14,611 bases of DNA. Origin: an uncultured Synergistales bacterium. GTDB taxonomy: Bacteria; Synergistota; Synergistia; Synergistales; Aminobacteriaceae. The DNA lies in the NCBI GenBank assembly GCA_905234205.1, contig CAJOGG010000127.1, positions 1-14,611 on the forward strand, given 5' to 3'. Positions 1 to 7,711 of the stretch are shown here, in pieces. Each line of letters starts with the position of its first letter. Position 1 is the first letter of the stretch. The position numbers and the translations under genes are program-made. The notes under the pieces were generated by a model. It worked only from the letters and a program-made list of their open reading frames with translations. It was not told where the DNA came from and did not search any database.

Positions 1-1
1 A

Positions 2-1690
2 TCGCGAGGCAGTACTAAGATCAGAGTCATAAACAATTCCGCGGCGGCTTGGCGAGATTTATCTATAGCTCCTTTGCAGTCAACACCATTTGAGAATAAC
101 GGAAAACTGTGGATTGATTCGTATAGTGCAATATCACTCTTTCAAAATTCTACAGGGTCAGGAGCGGCCAACAGATTACGCTTCAATCAAATTTCCCGCA
201 ATGTTGTTACAGCAAGGACACTTAGTGACGCAGATTTAGGAATTTTTCCACCGGAAGAAGAGCCTAAACCAGCCGTAACAGTCGCAGCTAATCCCTTGAA
301 AACTTCTAATGCTGTCGTAATTCCTCCTGCTGTTGACAATGAAAGCAAGACCGAGCCTCAACCAGAACCAGTCGCACAAAAGCCCGTAACACCGCCATCA
401 ACACCTAAGCCAACAACGACGATAACAAAAACGTCATCTTCAACTTCAACGAATACCAAAAAGCAGCCTAAGTATGAAGCATTCAAGCTCAATGATTCTA
501 AGACTGAAGCCGGAGAATATTATGATGGTGATGTTCAGAACATACGCTGGACTTCTCAAGAGGGAGAACACAAAAAAGTTCGTGCTGTGTTAATGGTTAA
601 TGCAAACGCTGAACCGCAAGTCTACATGGATAACAGGGAACTTCACGCGCTATTTTCCTCAAGCCTTGAACGTTTGGATAGTTTTAATTCACCTTATGAA
701 AACGTAAAACTTGAGGCCAAGAAAAATTCCAAGGGCATTGATTTAGTTTTTAAGGTGGATAAAATCACTAAAGCCGAGAAGATCGTGTTGAATAATCCGC
801 GCCGTATAGTTTTTGATTTCTTCTTCCCTGCTAATGTCAATATCGTGAAAGTTAATAGCGTTCCTCAAGTCGTAGCCTCAAAACCAACGCCGCCAGCTCC
901 AGCTCCTACACCAAAGCCAGCAGCTATTCCAGCAGCAACAACGACTACTTTAACGCCAGCAGCAGCTCAAACTCAAACACAGCCACAAAATATTTTGGTT
1001 ATCCCAATGAAGAAGGGCGCAAGGAAAACTATCGTTGTTGACCCTGGACACGGTGGTAAAGATCCAGGCGCTTCAGATAATGGCGTCACAGAGAAGAACG
1101 TTAATTTAGCAATAGGATTAGAGCTTCAGAAAGTTTTATTGGCGCGCGGCTATAACGTAATCATGACACGTAACACTGATGTTTATCTCAAGTTACAAGA
1201 ACGTACGGACATTGCTAATAATGCAAACGCTGATTTATTCGTGAGCATTCACGTGAACGCATTACCCAACAAAAAATCCATGACGGGCTTTGAGATTTAC
1301 ATTATGGCTCTTCCGACTGATAAAGACGCTATGAACTTGGCCAAGATCGAAAATAGAGAGTACGTTGAGGGAAAAGGCCTTGATACTGAAAACGTAGATA
1401 GACGTACGGAAATGTTATTGCGAATTTTGGGCGACATGCAGCAGAACAATAAAATCAGTGAGAGCACAGAATTTGCAGCTTTGTATAATGCAGGTGTTAG
1501 AAATAGTTTGCCCATGAGAAGAGTAGCGCAGGCTCCGTTCTTTGTGTTACGCGGTGCGGGTATGCCGGCAGTGTTGCTTGAAACGGGATTTGTAACTAAC
1601 GCGGCCGAGTCACAACTGCTAATGACACAGGCTTATCAGCAGAAAATTGCAAACGCTATGGCCGAAGGAATAATTAATTATTTGCGTTAA
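2..1690 (+). CDS. N-acetylmuramoyl-L-alanine amidase (Amidase_3), 5' end outside the window
   Basis: Zinc amidase that cuts the bond between N-acetylmuramic acid and the stem peptide of peptidoglycan, acting outside the cytoplasmic membrane. The frame is open to the left edge and the residues before the TTG at 74 read like the same N-terminal domain, so the gene probably starts upstream of the window. In order: a stalk-like/copper-amine-oxidase-N-like piece, a Pro/Thr/Ser-rich linker, an AMIN-like domain (about residues 160-255, counted from the codon at 74), a second Pro/Ala/Thr linker, and a C-terminal Amidase_3 domain (about 318-538). Expected zinc ligands are His326 (DPGHGG), Glu340 (TEKN) and His393 (SIHVNA); catalytic Glu is Glu503 (LLETGF). 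It looks intact at its 3' end. The next gene follows after 14 bases, suggesting one operon. Family assignment is firm; the true start and signal peptide cannot be seen. Confidence 0.9.
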   Translation, partial: SRGSTKIRVINNSAAAWRDLSIAPLQSTPFENNGKLWIDSYSAISLFQNSTGSGAANRLRFNQISRNVVTARTLSDADLGIFPPEEEPKPAVTVAANPLKTSNAVVIPPAVDNESKTEPQPEPVAQKPVTPPSTPKPTTTITKTSSSTSTNTKKQPKYEAFKLNDSKTEAGEYYDGDVQNIRWTSQEGEHKKVRAVLMVNANAEPQVYMDNRELHALFSSSLERLDSFNSPYENVKLEAKKNSKGIDLVFKVDKITKAEKIVLNNPRRIVFDFFFPANVNIVKVNSVPQVVASKPTPPAPAPTPKPAAIPAATTTTLTPAAAQTQTQPQNILVIPMKKGARKTIVVDPGHGGKDPGASDNGVTEKNVNLAIGLELQKVLLARGYNVIMTRNTDVYLKLQERTDIANNANADLFVSIHVNALPNKKSMTGFEIYIMALPTDKDAMNLAKIENREYVEGKGLDTENVDRRTEMLLRILGDMQQNNKISESTEFAALYNAGVRNSLPMRRVAQAPFFVLRGAGMPAVLLETGFVTNAAESQLLMTQAYQQKIANAMAEGIINYLR

Positions 1691-1704
1691 GGAGTGTGAA
1701 AAAT

Positions 1705-2490
1705 TTGCCAACAGTAAGACGACAAAGCACTAACGAAACAACAACAACGTCAACACCAAGAGGTCGTGTTCAGGTACAACGATCAGTGGCAGGCGGAAGA
1801 CGTAGGCAAGCTCAACAGGCAGCAATGAAAAGGCAACCTCGTCCCAAGCAGCATACTGAATATGATGAAGAGCCTAAATCAACACCGTTATTGCTGAAAA
1901 TATTGTCGTGGCTGGGAGTTATATTGCTATGCTTCGTGCTTGGCTACCTTGGTACATCGTGGTTCGTTGACATTCTGAATAAGAAATTGTTACTGAAACC
2001 GGAGAACAGAATCGAGAATCAGGAGGACTTATCGAATTTTGAGTCCGTTGAACAAGAACGAGTTACTCAACAAGCAATTCAATCCGGCGAAAGTATCAAG
2101 CAAATTTCGTTGAATATATATCACGTTCAGAATGATACTATCGCTGAGTCACGTCAAAACTTTATCTCACGCACAACTGAAGATAATATTCGCGACGCCG
2201 TCAGCTCTGTGATAACCCTTAGCGGAATTTCCGGAGCTGATAGAATAAAACTGCTTCACGTGTTCAGAAATTCAGATACAGCTTTTCTAGACATGTCGGG
2301 GCAGTTTGCTTCGTCATTAGAATCTGCAGGACAGCGTAAGAGTCTTTTATTGCTCACGAGCATTGTAAGGACGTTGCAGGAAAATTTTTCGCCTATATCG
2401 CAAGTGAGATTCTTGGTTGACTCAAAGCCTCCAAAATCCGGCGGAGTTGTTGACCTTTCAGCACCGTGGAAGATGCCAAAGAAATCATGA
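1705..2490 (+). CDS. Membrane-anchored GerMN-domain protein (GerM-like)
   Basis: Single-pass envelope protein. The N-terminal part is very basic and Thr/Gln-rich and probably cytoplasmic. One membrane segment follows (about residues 62-85, from LLLKILSWLG onward), then an external GerMN-like domain over roughly the last 140 residues, with the typical pattern of an early strand, a long Ala/Ser-rich helix and a final VRFLVDS strand. GerMN domains occur in Bacillus GerM and in many non-sporulating bacteria; their ligand is unsettled. A GTG at 1696 is in frame but lies 1 base after the AAGGAG at 1689-1694. The TTG at 1705 sits 10 bases from that site and is preferred. The 3' end overlaps the rdgB start (ATGA), indicating translational coupling. 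In Bacillus, gerM also sits near rdgB, with rph between; no rph is present here. The amidase neighbour suggests a cell-wall role, which is inference. Confidence 0.75.
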   Translation: MPTVRRQSTNETTTTSTPRGRVQVQRSVAGGRRRQAQQAAMKRQPRPKQHTEYDEEPKSTPLLLKILSWLGVILLCFVLGYLGTSWFVDILNKKLLLKPENRIENQEDLSNFESVEQERVTQQAIQSGESIKQISLNIYHVQNDTIAESRQNFISRTTEDNIRDAVSSVITLSGISGADRIKLLHVFRNSDTAFLDMSGQFASSLESAGQRKSLLLLTSIVRTLQENFSPISQVRFLVDSKPPKSGGVVDLSAPWKMPKKS

Positions 2491-3044
2491 TCGAAAAATT
2501 AATTATAGCTACGGGTAACAAGGGCAAGTATCGTGAATTTTGCGAGATAGTAAAAGATTTTGCGCATGAATTAATATTTGCTCCTGAAATTGCAAGTATG
2601 ATAGTTGAGGAGACCGGCAAGACTTATCAAGAGAACGCAATGTTAAAGGCTCATGCTTGGGCAGAAAAATCAGGGCTTGCATGTTTAGCTGATGATAGCG
2701 GCCTGGAAGTTGAAGCTCTCGACGGGGCACCAGGTTTATATTCAGCACGAATAATTCCGGGAAAGGACGCTGATAAAGTTGCGTGGATTTTGGAACAGTT
2801 ACAAGGGGCTGCGAATCGTGAAGCGCGTTTTGTTGCGTCATTGGCTTTGTGCGTTCCGCCTGAGGCGGACAGGTCCCAAGAGTTCACGTTAATCACACAA
2901 GGCTATTGCTACGGACATATCGCAGACTCTCCACGAGGCTATAACGGTTTTGGCTACGACCCAATATTTATTCCTGATGGCTACGATAAAATCTCACACA
3001 GAACTAACGCTTTCAAAAAACTTTCCACAATCATAAATAAATAG
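2487..3044 (+). CDS. rdgB: dITP/XTP pyrophosphatase RdgB (HAM1 family)
   Basis: Cytosolic house-cleaning enzyme that hydrolyses dITP, XTP and ITP to the monophosphate plus pyrophosphate and so keeps deaminated purines out of DNA and RNA. The 185-residue product has the usual family length and motifs: TGNKGK at 9-14, ADDSG at 68-72, GAPGLYSAR at 80-88, GYNGFGYDPIF at 151-161 and SHRTNAF at 170-176. The last is usually SHRGKA-like, so the Gly is replaced here. A GTG at 2466 is in frame, but the ATG at 2487 overlaps the previous stop (ATGA) and puts the first beta strand at the expected distance from the start, so it is preferred. It is the last gene of the amidase-GerMN-rdgB group and is followed by a weak hairpin. 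Confidence 0.92.
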   Translation: MIEKLIIATGNKGKYREFCEIVKDFAHELIFAPEIASMIVEETGKTYQENAMLKAHAWAEKSGLACLADDSGLEVEALDGAPGLYSARIIPGKDADKVAWILEQLQGAANREARFVASLALCVPPEADRSQEFTLITQGYCYGHIADSPRGYNGFGYDPIFIPDGYDKISHRTNAFKKLSTIINK

Positions 3045-3045
3045 C

Positions 3046-3085
3046 AGGCCCTGTTATTGCGAAAGCCCTGCCGTAAATTTTTCTT
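3046..3085. terminator. Possible bidirectional terminator between convergent rdgB and aldehyde dehydrogenase genes
   Basis: Arms GCAGG and CCTGC enclose a loop closed by one mismatch and a further C-G pair. The plus-strand side is followed by a T-rich run (aaatttttctttcc). The minus-strand side is followed by tatttatttat. The stem is short, so this is only a plausible shared terminator for two operons that meet head to head here. Confidence 0.4.
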
Positions 3086-3095
3086 TCCTCAACGA

Positions 3096-4577
3096 TTATT
3101 CCTCGTCCATTCCGTCCTCGTAGAACTCTCCGAATAACGCCTGAAGTGAAGGCATATCTTCCATGATTGGACGTGCTACCCAAGTTGTGTTCATGTAGTG
3201 CTTGAGTGTGATGTTCTCGCTGACGATGTTTCCGCCCCATGTGCCGCAGCCCATTGAGTTTGTAGGAGGCATTCCGTTTGTTGCGCTTCCAGCGTTGCCG
3301 CGGTTGTTCGGTTGACGGATCATGCAGCGTGATACAGGTGCACACATTCCAAGACGATGAATATGATCATCATCAAACGAGTAAAGCCCGCATGAGTGAC
3401 CTTTGCCGCCCGCCTTATCAAAAATTTCCTGCATGATGTCAAGAGCAGTCTGGAACTCTCCACCGTACTTGAAAAGCGTTAAGAGCGTCGTTAATTTCTC
3501 TGTGCTGAAGAAGTGTTCTTTGCCGATGCATTTCTTGATGTCGTCAGCGTTGTTGATCGTGAAGCCCTCTTTCTGGCCGTTGTTCGGTACAGCGATGAAT
3601 TTATACTTAGCGTCAATCTCAAAGCCTGCTGCTTTTGCCAACGCCTGCGGGGAAACTGCAACTGTGTCAGGAAGTCTGTGCCCGTTCTCGTCCCACATAA
3701 CCTTCTTGATAGCCTCGGCCTGCTCCCATGTAGGAATATACGCGCCCTCTTTTACGAGTCCTTCAACGAAATCATCATAGACGCTCTCATGTACGATCAA
3801 GTTTCCGTCGCATGAACATCCTGATCCGAAGTCGGAGCACTTTGAAATTCTTGTATTCATTGCTGCCTCGTAAGCACGTTCTTTTGTGTTTGCAGTGTTG
3901 TCTACGATTACCGTTGAGTTTCCTGCGCCTGAACCATAAGCCGGTACTCCTGAAGAATAAGCTGACCTTACCATTGGACGGCCGCCAGTAGCGATTACCA
4001 TATCAACCATCTTCATTAATTCCTGCGTAAGAGAAATGCTCGGTTCCTCGATTGCCTGAATTATATCAGCGGGTGCGCCCTCACGAACAAGAACGTCACG
4101 AATGATATTAACGGTCTTGCATGTAACTTTCTTTGCTCTTGGGTGTGGTGAGCAGATGAGAACGTCGCGGGCTTTTACGGCGTAGATAGCTTGGCCGGCA
4201 GGAGTTACACAAGGGTTAGTTGTTGGGACTAACGTAGCGATTACACCGACGGGCTTTGCATATTTCACGAGGCCTTTTGCGGGATCCATTTCGATAATGC
4301 CAACGCTCTTCTGACGTAAACAATCACGAAGGATCAACTTCAGCTTGTTGCGTTTGTTGCGCTTTGTAACTTTGTCGCCGAGTCTTGTTTCGTCAACTGC
4401 TTCGTCGCAGATCGGTCCCCAAACTTTCAGCGGATAAAGTGCTGCACAGATTGCTCGGCAAAGATGGTCGACTCTCTCCTGATCATATGTTGCGATGACT
4501 TCAGCAGCGGCCTTGGCCTTCTTCACCATTTCTTCAAGCATTGCGATTTCTTCAGGTGTTACTTCATGATGTGCCAT
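3096..4577 (-). CDS. Acylating (CoA-dependent) aldehyde dehydrogenase, SauS-like
   Basis: NAD(P)-dependent enzyme that interconverts an aldehyde plus CoA with the acyl-CoA. The 493-residue product belongs to the AdhE/EutE/SauS type of ALDH. The expected catalytic Cys is about Cys254 in GCSCDGNLIV, aligned by eye with the ICAS motif of AdhE. The N-terminal nucleotide-binding half has KPVGVIATLVPTTNP. The C-terminal part has RGNAGSATNGMPPTNSMGCG and a SENITLKHYMNTTW segment that recall acylating sulfoacetaldehyde dehydrogenase (SauS) more than AdhE or EutE. An upstream TTG at 4601 is in frame, but it overlaps the AGGGAG that would serve the ATG at 4577, so the ATG is chosen (spacing about 14 bases, rather long). 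It lies 27 bases after the ThDP-enzyme gene, so the two are probably co-transcribed. The substrate is not determined by sequence: sulfoacetaldehyde, acetaldehyde or an amino-acid-derived aldehyde are options. Confidence 0.82.
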   Translation of the reverse strand: MAHHEVTPEEIAMLEEMVKKAKAAAEVIATYDQERVDHLCRAICAALYPLKVWGPICDEAVDETRLGDKVTKRNKRNKLKLILRDCLRQKSVGIIEMDPAKGLVKYAKPVGVIATLVPTTNPCVTPAGQAIYAVKARDVLICSPHPRAKKVTCKTVNIIRDVLVREGAPADIIQAIEEPSISLTQELMKMVDMVIATGGRPMVRSAYSSGVPAYGSGAGNSTVIVDNTANTKERAYEAAMNTRISKCSDFGSGCSCDGNLIVHESVYDDFVEGLVKEGAYIPTWEQAEAIKKVMWDENGHRLPDTVAVSPQALAKAAGFEIDAKYKFIAVPNNGQKEGFTINNADDIKKCIGKEHFFSTEKLTTLLTLFKYGGEFQTALDIMQEIFDKAGGKGHSCGLYSFDDDHIHRLGMCAPVSRCMIRQPNNRGNAGSATNGMPPTNSMGCGTWGGNIVSENITLKHYMNTTWVARPIMEDMPSLQALFGEFYEDGMDEE

Positions 4578-4604
4578 TGTAAAAATTTTATCTCCCTTCA
4601 ATAA

Positions 4605-6440
4605 TTATTTCGTTATATGTGATTTTGCGTGACTTGGTGGTACGTACTTGCCATTCTCTTTCTTGACGAGCTTGCCTTCTGCAACGAGTTCGCTAGGCGT
4701 GTAAATGTCGTTGATGTTCCAGCAACCAGGAGTCGGCACTGCGATATTCTCCATAATAGCTTCAACCAAGAACGGACGTCCAGCTTTATTTGCTTCCATA
4801 GCTTTTGCGAGCGCAGGGGCTAATTCATCTGCTGAGTTCACGCGGATAGCTTCAACTCCATAACCTTGTGCAACTGCGGCCCAGTTCGGGGAATATACAG
4901 CTCCGTCGGGTGTCTTAAACTCTGTGCCAAATTTCGTTTTGTAGTTTGCGTTCTCGAGTCCTGCGATCGTTCCGAATGCACAGTTGTTCATTACTACCCA
5001 TGTACAAGCGATACCCTGTTCAACCGCTGTAGCCATACATGTAGGATTGACTCCGAAGCCGCCATCACCGATAAGAGCAACACAAACTTTATCAGGAGCC
5101 GCAACTTTTCCGCCGAGTACTGCCGACGCACCGAAGCCCATTGTCGCCAAGCCTGATGAGTGATGAACTGTTCCCGGGATTGTAATATCAAATTGCTGTG
5201 CTACACCGTTCTTGTTCCAGCCTACGTCAGTGAAGATTAATGCGTCTTCAGGGATAGCGGCCTTGAGGTCTTTAAGAATCCTTTGCGGAGTCATCGGGAA
5301 GCGTGAGTCATTCGAGATAGCTACGTTGGAAGCTTTGAAGTCTGCTTTTGCTTTTGCAATCTTCTCACGTAAACCAGCGCGTTTGATTCCGTCCGGGCAA
5401 ATCTTTTTGGCTTCGTCAAGAATCTGTGCAAGGGCAAGTTTCAAATCTGCAACTGCTCCGATCTCTACAGGATAGTTACGGCCAATCTCTGACGGGTCAA
5501 TGTCAATCTGTAAGAATTTCGTCACGGAAGGATCGAATGTTACTCCCTGATACCAGCTTGATGAATCTGCTTCAGCGAATCTCGTTCCAAGTGCAAGAAT
5601 TACATCAGCGTTCAACGTGAACTCATGAGTATGTGCAAGTCCCCAGAAACCTGTTTGACCGATCATTAACGGGTGAAGATCGCTTACACAACCTTGTCCC
5701 ATAAGCGTACGTGAGATAGGAATGTCAAGGAACTCAGCCAACGCTGCCAACTCGTTTGACGCTTGAGCAAGCAATATACCGCCGCCAGCATGAATTACAG
5801 GAGCTTTAGCCTCAACAAGTTTTTTCGCGATCGCCTTAGCTGCTGAAGGATCCAACGCGGGCTTACAAGTTACGTGTGAATCATTGTATGTGCGTGCGAA
5901 TAAATCTTCCTCAATCTCGCGTGACCAAATATCCATAGGCATATCAATCAACACAGGGCCAGGACGTCCTGACTCGGCGAGTCTGAAAGCTTTGTCAAGA
6001 ATATCAGGTAATGCTTCGGGATCGTCAACTCTCCAGCAACGTTTGCAAACAGGCTCAAGTAGTCTGTACTGTGTAGCGTCTCCGTGCATGTTGACTTCCT
6101 GGTGAGGGTGCTTGCCGTAATAATAGCTAGGTACATCGCCGGCAAATACGACCATAGGAATTGAGTCAAAAGCTGCGTTCGCGACTCCGGTCAACACGTT
6201 GGTGATACCAGGGCCAAGGTGACACATTACGACAGAAGCCTTGTGAGTTACACGAGCATAACCATCAGCTGCTGTTGAAGCGACAGCCTCATGACGGTTC
6301 GAGATATACTTGATCTTCTTGCTGCGTGAAAGAGCATCGAGCATTCCGATTACAGTGTGGCCACAAAGTCCGAAAATGTATTTTACGTCTCTGCGCTCAA
6401 GGTAATCAGTGATGAGTTCAGATACAAGTTTCTTGCTCAT
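4605..6440 (-). CDS. Thiamine-diphosphate-dependent enzyme of the acetolactate synthase/carboligase family
   Basis: A 611-residue, full-length three-domain ThDP enzyme of the acetolactate synthase-like superfamily. The N-terminal Pyr domain (about 1-170) has catalytic Glu51 in NRHEAVAS, followed by ADGYAR and GPGITN. The central domain (about 190-345) has HAGGG and LGTRFAEAD. The C-terminal PP domain (about 385-570) has the ThDP/Mg motif GDG at 458-460 and NN at 485-486, the canonical 24-residue spacing. Such enzymes decarboxylate 2-oxoacids or join/cleave C2 units. It lacks the GGFQETEQ segment I recall from sulfoacetaldehyde acetyltransferase and has HPHQEVNMHGDATQ instead, so Xsc is not a safe label. 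A GGGAGG site sits about 11 bases before the ATG. Its partner, 27 bases downstream, is an acylating aldehyde dehydrogenase, suggesting the ThDP enzyme makes or consumes the aldehyde. The exact reaction is unknown. Confidence 0.8.
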   Translation of the reverse strand: MSKKLVSELITDYLERRDVKYIFGLCGHTVIGMLDALSRSKKIKYISNRHEAVASTAADGYARVTHKASVVMCHLGPGITNVLTGVANAAFDSIPMVVFAGDVPSYYYGKHPHQEVNMHGDATQYRLLEPVCKRCWRVDDPEALPDILDKAFRLAESGRPGPVLIDMPMDIWSREIEEDLFARTYNDSHVTCKPALDPSAAKAIAKKLVEAKAPVIHAGGGILLAQASNELAALAEFLDIPISRTLMGQGCVSDLHPLMIGQTGFWGLAHTHEFTLNADVILALGTRFAEADSSSWYQGVTFDPSVTKFLQIDIDPSEIGRNYPVEIGAVADLKLALAQILDEAKKICPDGIKRAGLREKIAKAKADFKASNVAISNDSRFPMTPQRILKDLKAAIPEDALIFTDVGWNKNGVAQQFDITIPGTVHHSSGLATMGFGASAVLGGKVAAPDKVCVALIGDGGFGVNPTCMATAVEQGIACTWVVMNNCAFGTIAGLENANYKTKFGTEFKTPDGAVYSPNWAAVAQGYGVEAIRVNSADELAPALAKAMEANKAGRPFLVEAIMENIAVPTPGCWNINDIYTPSELVAEGKLVKKENGKYVPPSHAKSHITK

Positions 6441-6603
6441 ACGGATAATAACCTCCCTTAAAGATAAAGAATAATATAAAAATGGGTGTGAAATTTATTT
6501 ATTGGAATTGCGAATAAAATAGTACAAATTCAGTTTTACGTCAACGAAATAAATACTTAGTGCTGTTTTGTGATAATTCATGCGAGCTTGCTGTTATTTT
6601 ACT

Positions 6604-6915
6604 TTATTGCGCGATGAAGTCCCTATAGATTTGTGTTGCGTGGTCGTTCATGATTTTCAAGAAGCGCTGTTCGGGAGTGTTTGGCTCTTCTTCTGTCCAA
6701 CCTAACAAATAGTTAGGGTCTTTGCCGAAAAGTTTTGCGATCTTCAACACCGTGTCAAACGAAGGCTCGTCCAGTCCGTTTTCATATCTGCTAATAGCAG
6801 GGCCTGATAAATCCAACTCTACGCCAAGTTCTGTTTGGGTCATGTTCTTGCTTGTTCGAAGTTCCGACAATCTGCTGCCAAATGCCGTTGAGATAAATTT
6901 TATCTTACGTGCCAT
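6604..6915 (-). CDS. XRE-family (SinR-like) HTH transcriptional regulator
   Basis: Small cytoplasmic DNA-binding protein of 103 residues. The helix-turn-helix of the Cro/C1 (HTH_3) type covers about residues 10-68. Helices 2-3 lie near 26-45 (MTQTELGVELD, then SGPAISRYENG), followed by PSFDTVLKIAKLFG and the common PNYLLGW end. The acidic C-terminal tail (about 74-103) may be for dimerisation. Earlier in-frame ATGs exist up to 6990, but the GGAGGAAT 8 bases before the ATG at 6915 decides the start. It is divergent from the first TasA-like gene and separated from it by an inverted repeat, so I infer that it represses both itself and the secreted-protein genes, as SinR does for tapA-sipW-tasA in Bacillus. 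A diverged, broken copy lies at 7712-7989. Confidence 0.88.
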   Translation of the reverse strand: MARKIKFISTAFGSRLSELRTSKNMTQTELGVELDLSGPAISRYENGLDEPSFDTVLKIAKLFGKDPNYLLGWTEEEPNTPEQRFLKIMNDHATQIYRDFIAQ

Positions 6916-6976
6916 AATTAATTCCTCCATGTCTAATTTCATAGCCCGCATGAACGGCAATTGTTTATACAAATCG

Positions 6977-6999
6977 CGTAAAGCTTTCATGAATTTACG
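6977..6999. promoter_or_regulatory. Candidate XRE operator, copy 1
   Basis: Inverted repeat CGTAAA-N11-TTTACG (arms 6977-6982 and 6994-6999) in the region shared by the two divergent genes. On the minus strand it falls just upstream of a TATAAA-like element at 6964-6969 that could be the repressor's -10; on the plus strand it lies upstream of the TATAAT at 7031. The duplicate region keeps the same spacing. Binding by the XRE protein is inferred. Confidence 0.45.
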
Positions 7000-7005
7000 T
7001 AACGC

Positions 7006-7036
7006 TTGTACGAGAAATATTTTGCTTGCCTATAAT
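7006..7036 (+). promoter_or_regulatory. Promoter of the first TasA-like gene
   Basis: A perfect -10 box TATAAT is at 7031-7036. The best -35 is TTGTAC at 7006-7011 with a long 19-base spacer, so a helper factor or a weak promoter is possible. The downstream AAAGGA at 7064-7069 is the ribosome site. The TATAAT and the following GCCTA are kept in the second copy at 8105-8110. Confidence 0.5.
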
Positions 7037-7079
7037 GCCTACAAGTTTTCAACAAGATTGAAGAAAGGATTGATGAAAT

Positions 7080-7661
7080 ATGTTTGCTTCGGAAAAGACT
7101 CTACGGAAAAAAGTGTTCTCATATGGAATCATGGTGGGAGTGTTCATTGCGGGAGTAGTCTTGGGTGATGCGCTTGATAAATTTTTCGCTCATAAAGAAA
7201 TTCAAATTGTAAACTGGAAAGGCCATACATTTTCTATCGGGCTAAATAGCGGCTTTGAAGGAACAAGATTAATTCCTGGCGACGAGAAAACATTATCATT
7301 GACCATTAATAACAAAAGTACGACAGATAATGCGTACGTATTTATAGAGTTTGAATACAATCAAGATGCTTATGAAATAGAGAACGGATCTGATTGGGAA
7401 AAAATTTATGAGGATTCTGGAGACATTATTTATAGCTATAGTTCTGGTGGAACTATGACTTTACTTGACATAGGGGGAGATCCAGCTGTATTTAATGGTA
7501 CGCTGAAAGTTAAAGCAGAAGGCAGCCTTTTTCAAAGTCTGTCAAGCGATGATATGGTTGTAACAGTTAAGGCCCACGGAATCAGCACAGAGGTTTGTAG
7601 TAGTGGTAATAATTTCGAAGCTTGGAGTGATTACGAAGACCAGTCAAACTCAAACGGCTAA
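7080..7661 (+). CDS. TasA-like SipW-dependent secreted protein 1
   Basis: A 193-residue exported protein with a basic start, one hydrophobic segment (about 12-35), and then a beta-rich domain of the TasA/CalY/camelysin kind. Family-like features are LIPGD at 64-68 (the PG turn before the first long strand), AYVFIEFEY at 85-93 and, near the end, VTVKAHGIST (161-170) followed by FEAW. These match the positions of PGE, VYLFARL and YAIQTAGH in the third paralogue. The signal segment is less typical than in paralogues 2 and 3: it lacks the G-x-SA motif and has GDALDKFF, so it might stay membrane-anchored or act as an accessory subunit, as TapA does. Start chosen at ATG 7080, 10 bases after AAAGGA; the ATG at 7073 opens a different frame. 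It is convergent with the broken repressor downstream. The family call comes from motif order and context. Confidence 0.65.
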   Translation: MFASEKTLRKKVFSYGIMVGVFIAGVVLGDALDKFFAHKEIQIVNWKGHTFSIGLNSGFEGTRLIPGDEKTLSLTINNKSTTDNAYVFIEFEYNQDAYEIENGSDWEKIYEDSGDIIYSYSSGGTMTLLDIGGDPAVFNGTLKVKAEGSLFQSLSSDDMVVTVKAHGISTEVCSSGNNFEAWSDYEDQSNSNG

Positions 7662-7711
7662 CGATATTGATCAATCAGAGACTCATGCGGGCAGGTTGAT
7701 TTGTTACTTAC

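Larger units (their letters stand above)
6579..7072. repeat. Direct repeat copy 1: repressor plus divergent control region
   Basis: This segment and 7684-8149 are diverged direct repeats. Similarity begins at CATGCG just beyond the 3' end of the repressor gene, runs through the repressor, its leader, the intergenic region and the TATAAT, and stops at AAGAAAGGATTG, the ribosome site of the next secreted-protein gene. The coding regions beyond that point are not alike at the DNA level. The unit is therefore a regulatory cassette placed in front of two different genes. Confidence 0.85.

Noticed and set aside
3403..3815. Two plus-strand frames inside the aldehyde dehydrogenase gene
   Set aside because: They are antisense shadows of a conserved enzyme, with no start signals or family features.
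4605..6440. Label as sulfoacetaldehyde acetyltransferase (xsc)
   Set aside because: The SauS-like neighbour invites it, but the region after the Pyr domain differs from Xsc as I remember it, and no phosphate acetyltransferase or sulfonate transporter is in the window.
6441..6603. Promoter for the ThDP-enzyme operon in the AT-rich spacer
   Set aside because: Several TATAAT-like pieces occur on the minus strand, but none pairs with a -35 at a usual distance, so no site could be chosen; read-through from the repressor gene is possible.
7073..7075. ATG close to the ribosome site of the first TasA-like gene
   Set aside because: It opens a frame that stops at 7166-7168. The ATG at 7080 has the better spacing of 10 bases and leads into the conserved domain.
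6722..7168. 148-codon plus-strand reading frame across the repressor and the start of the first TasA-like gene
   Set aside because: It is antisense to the well-supported XRE gene and then runs out of frame through the secreted-protein gene; its product looks like no protein family.
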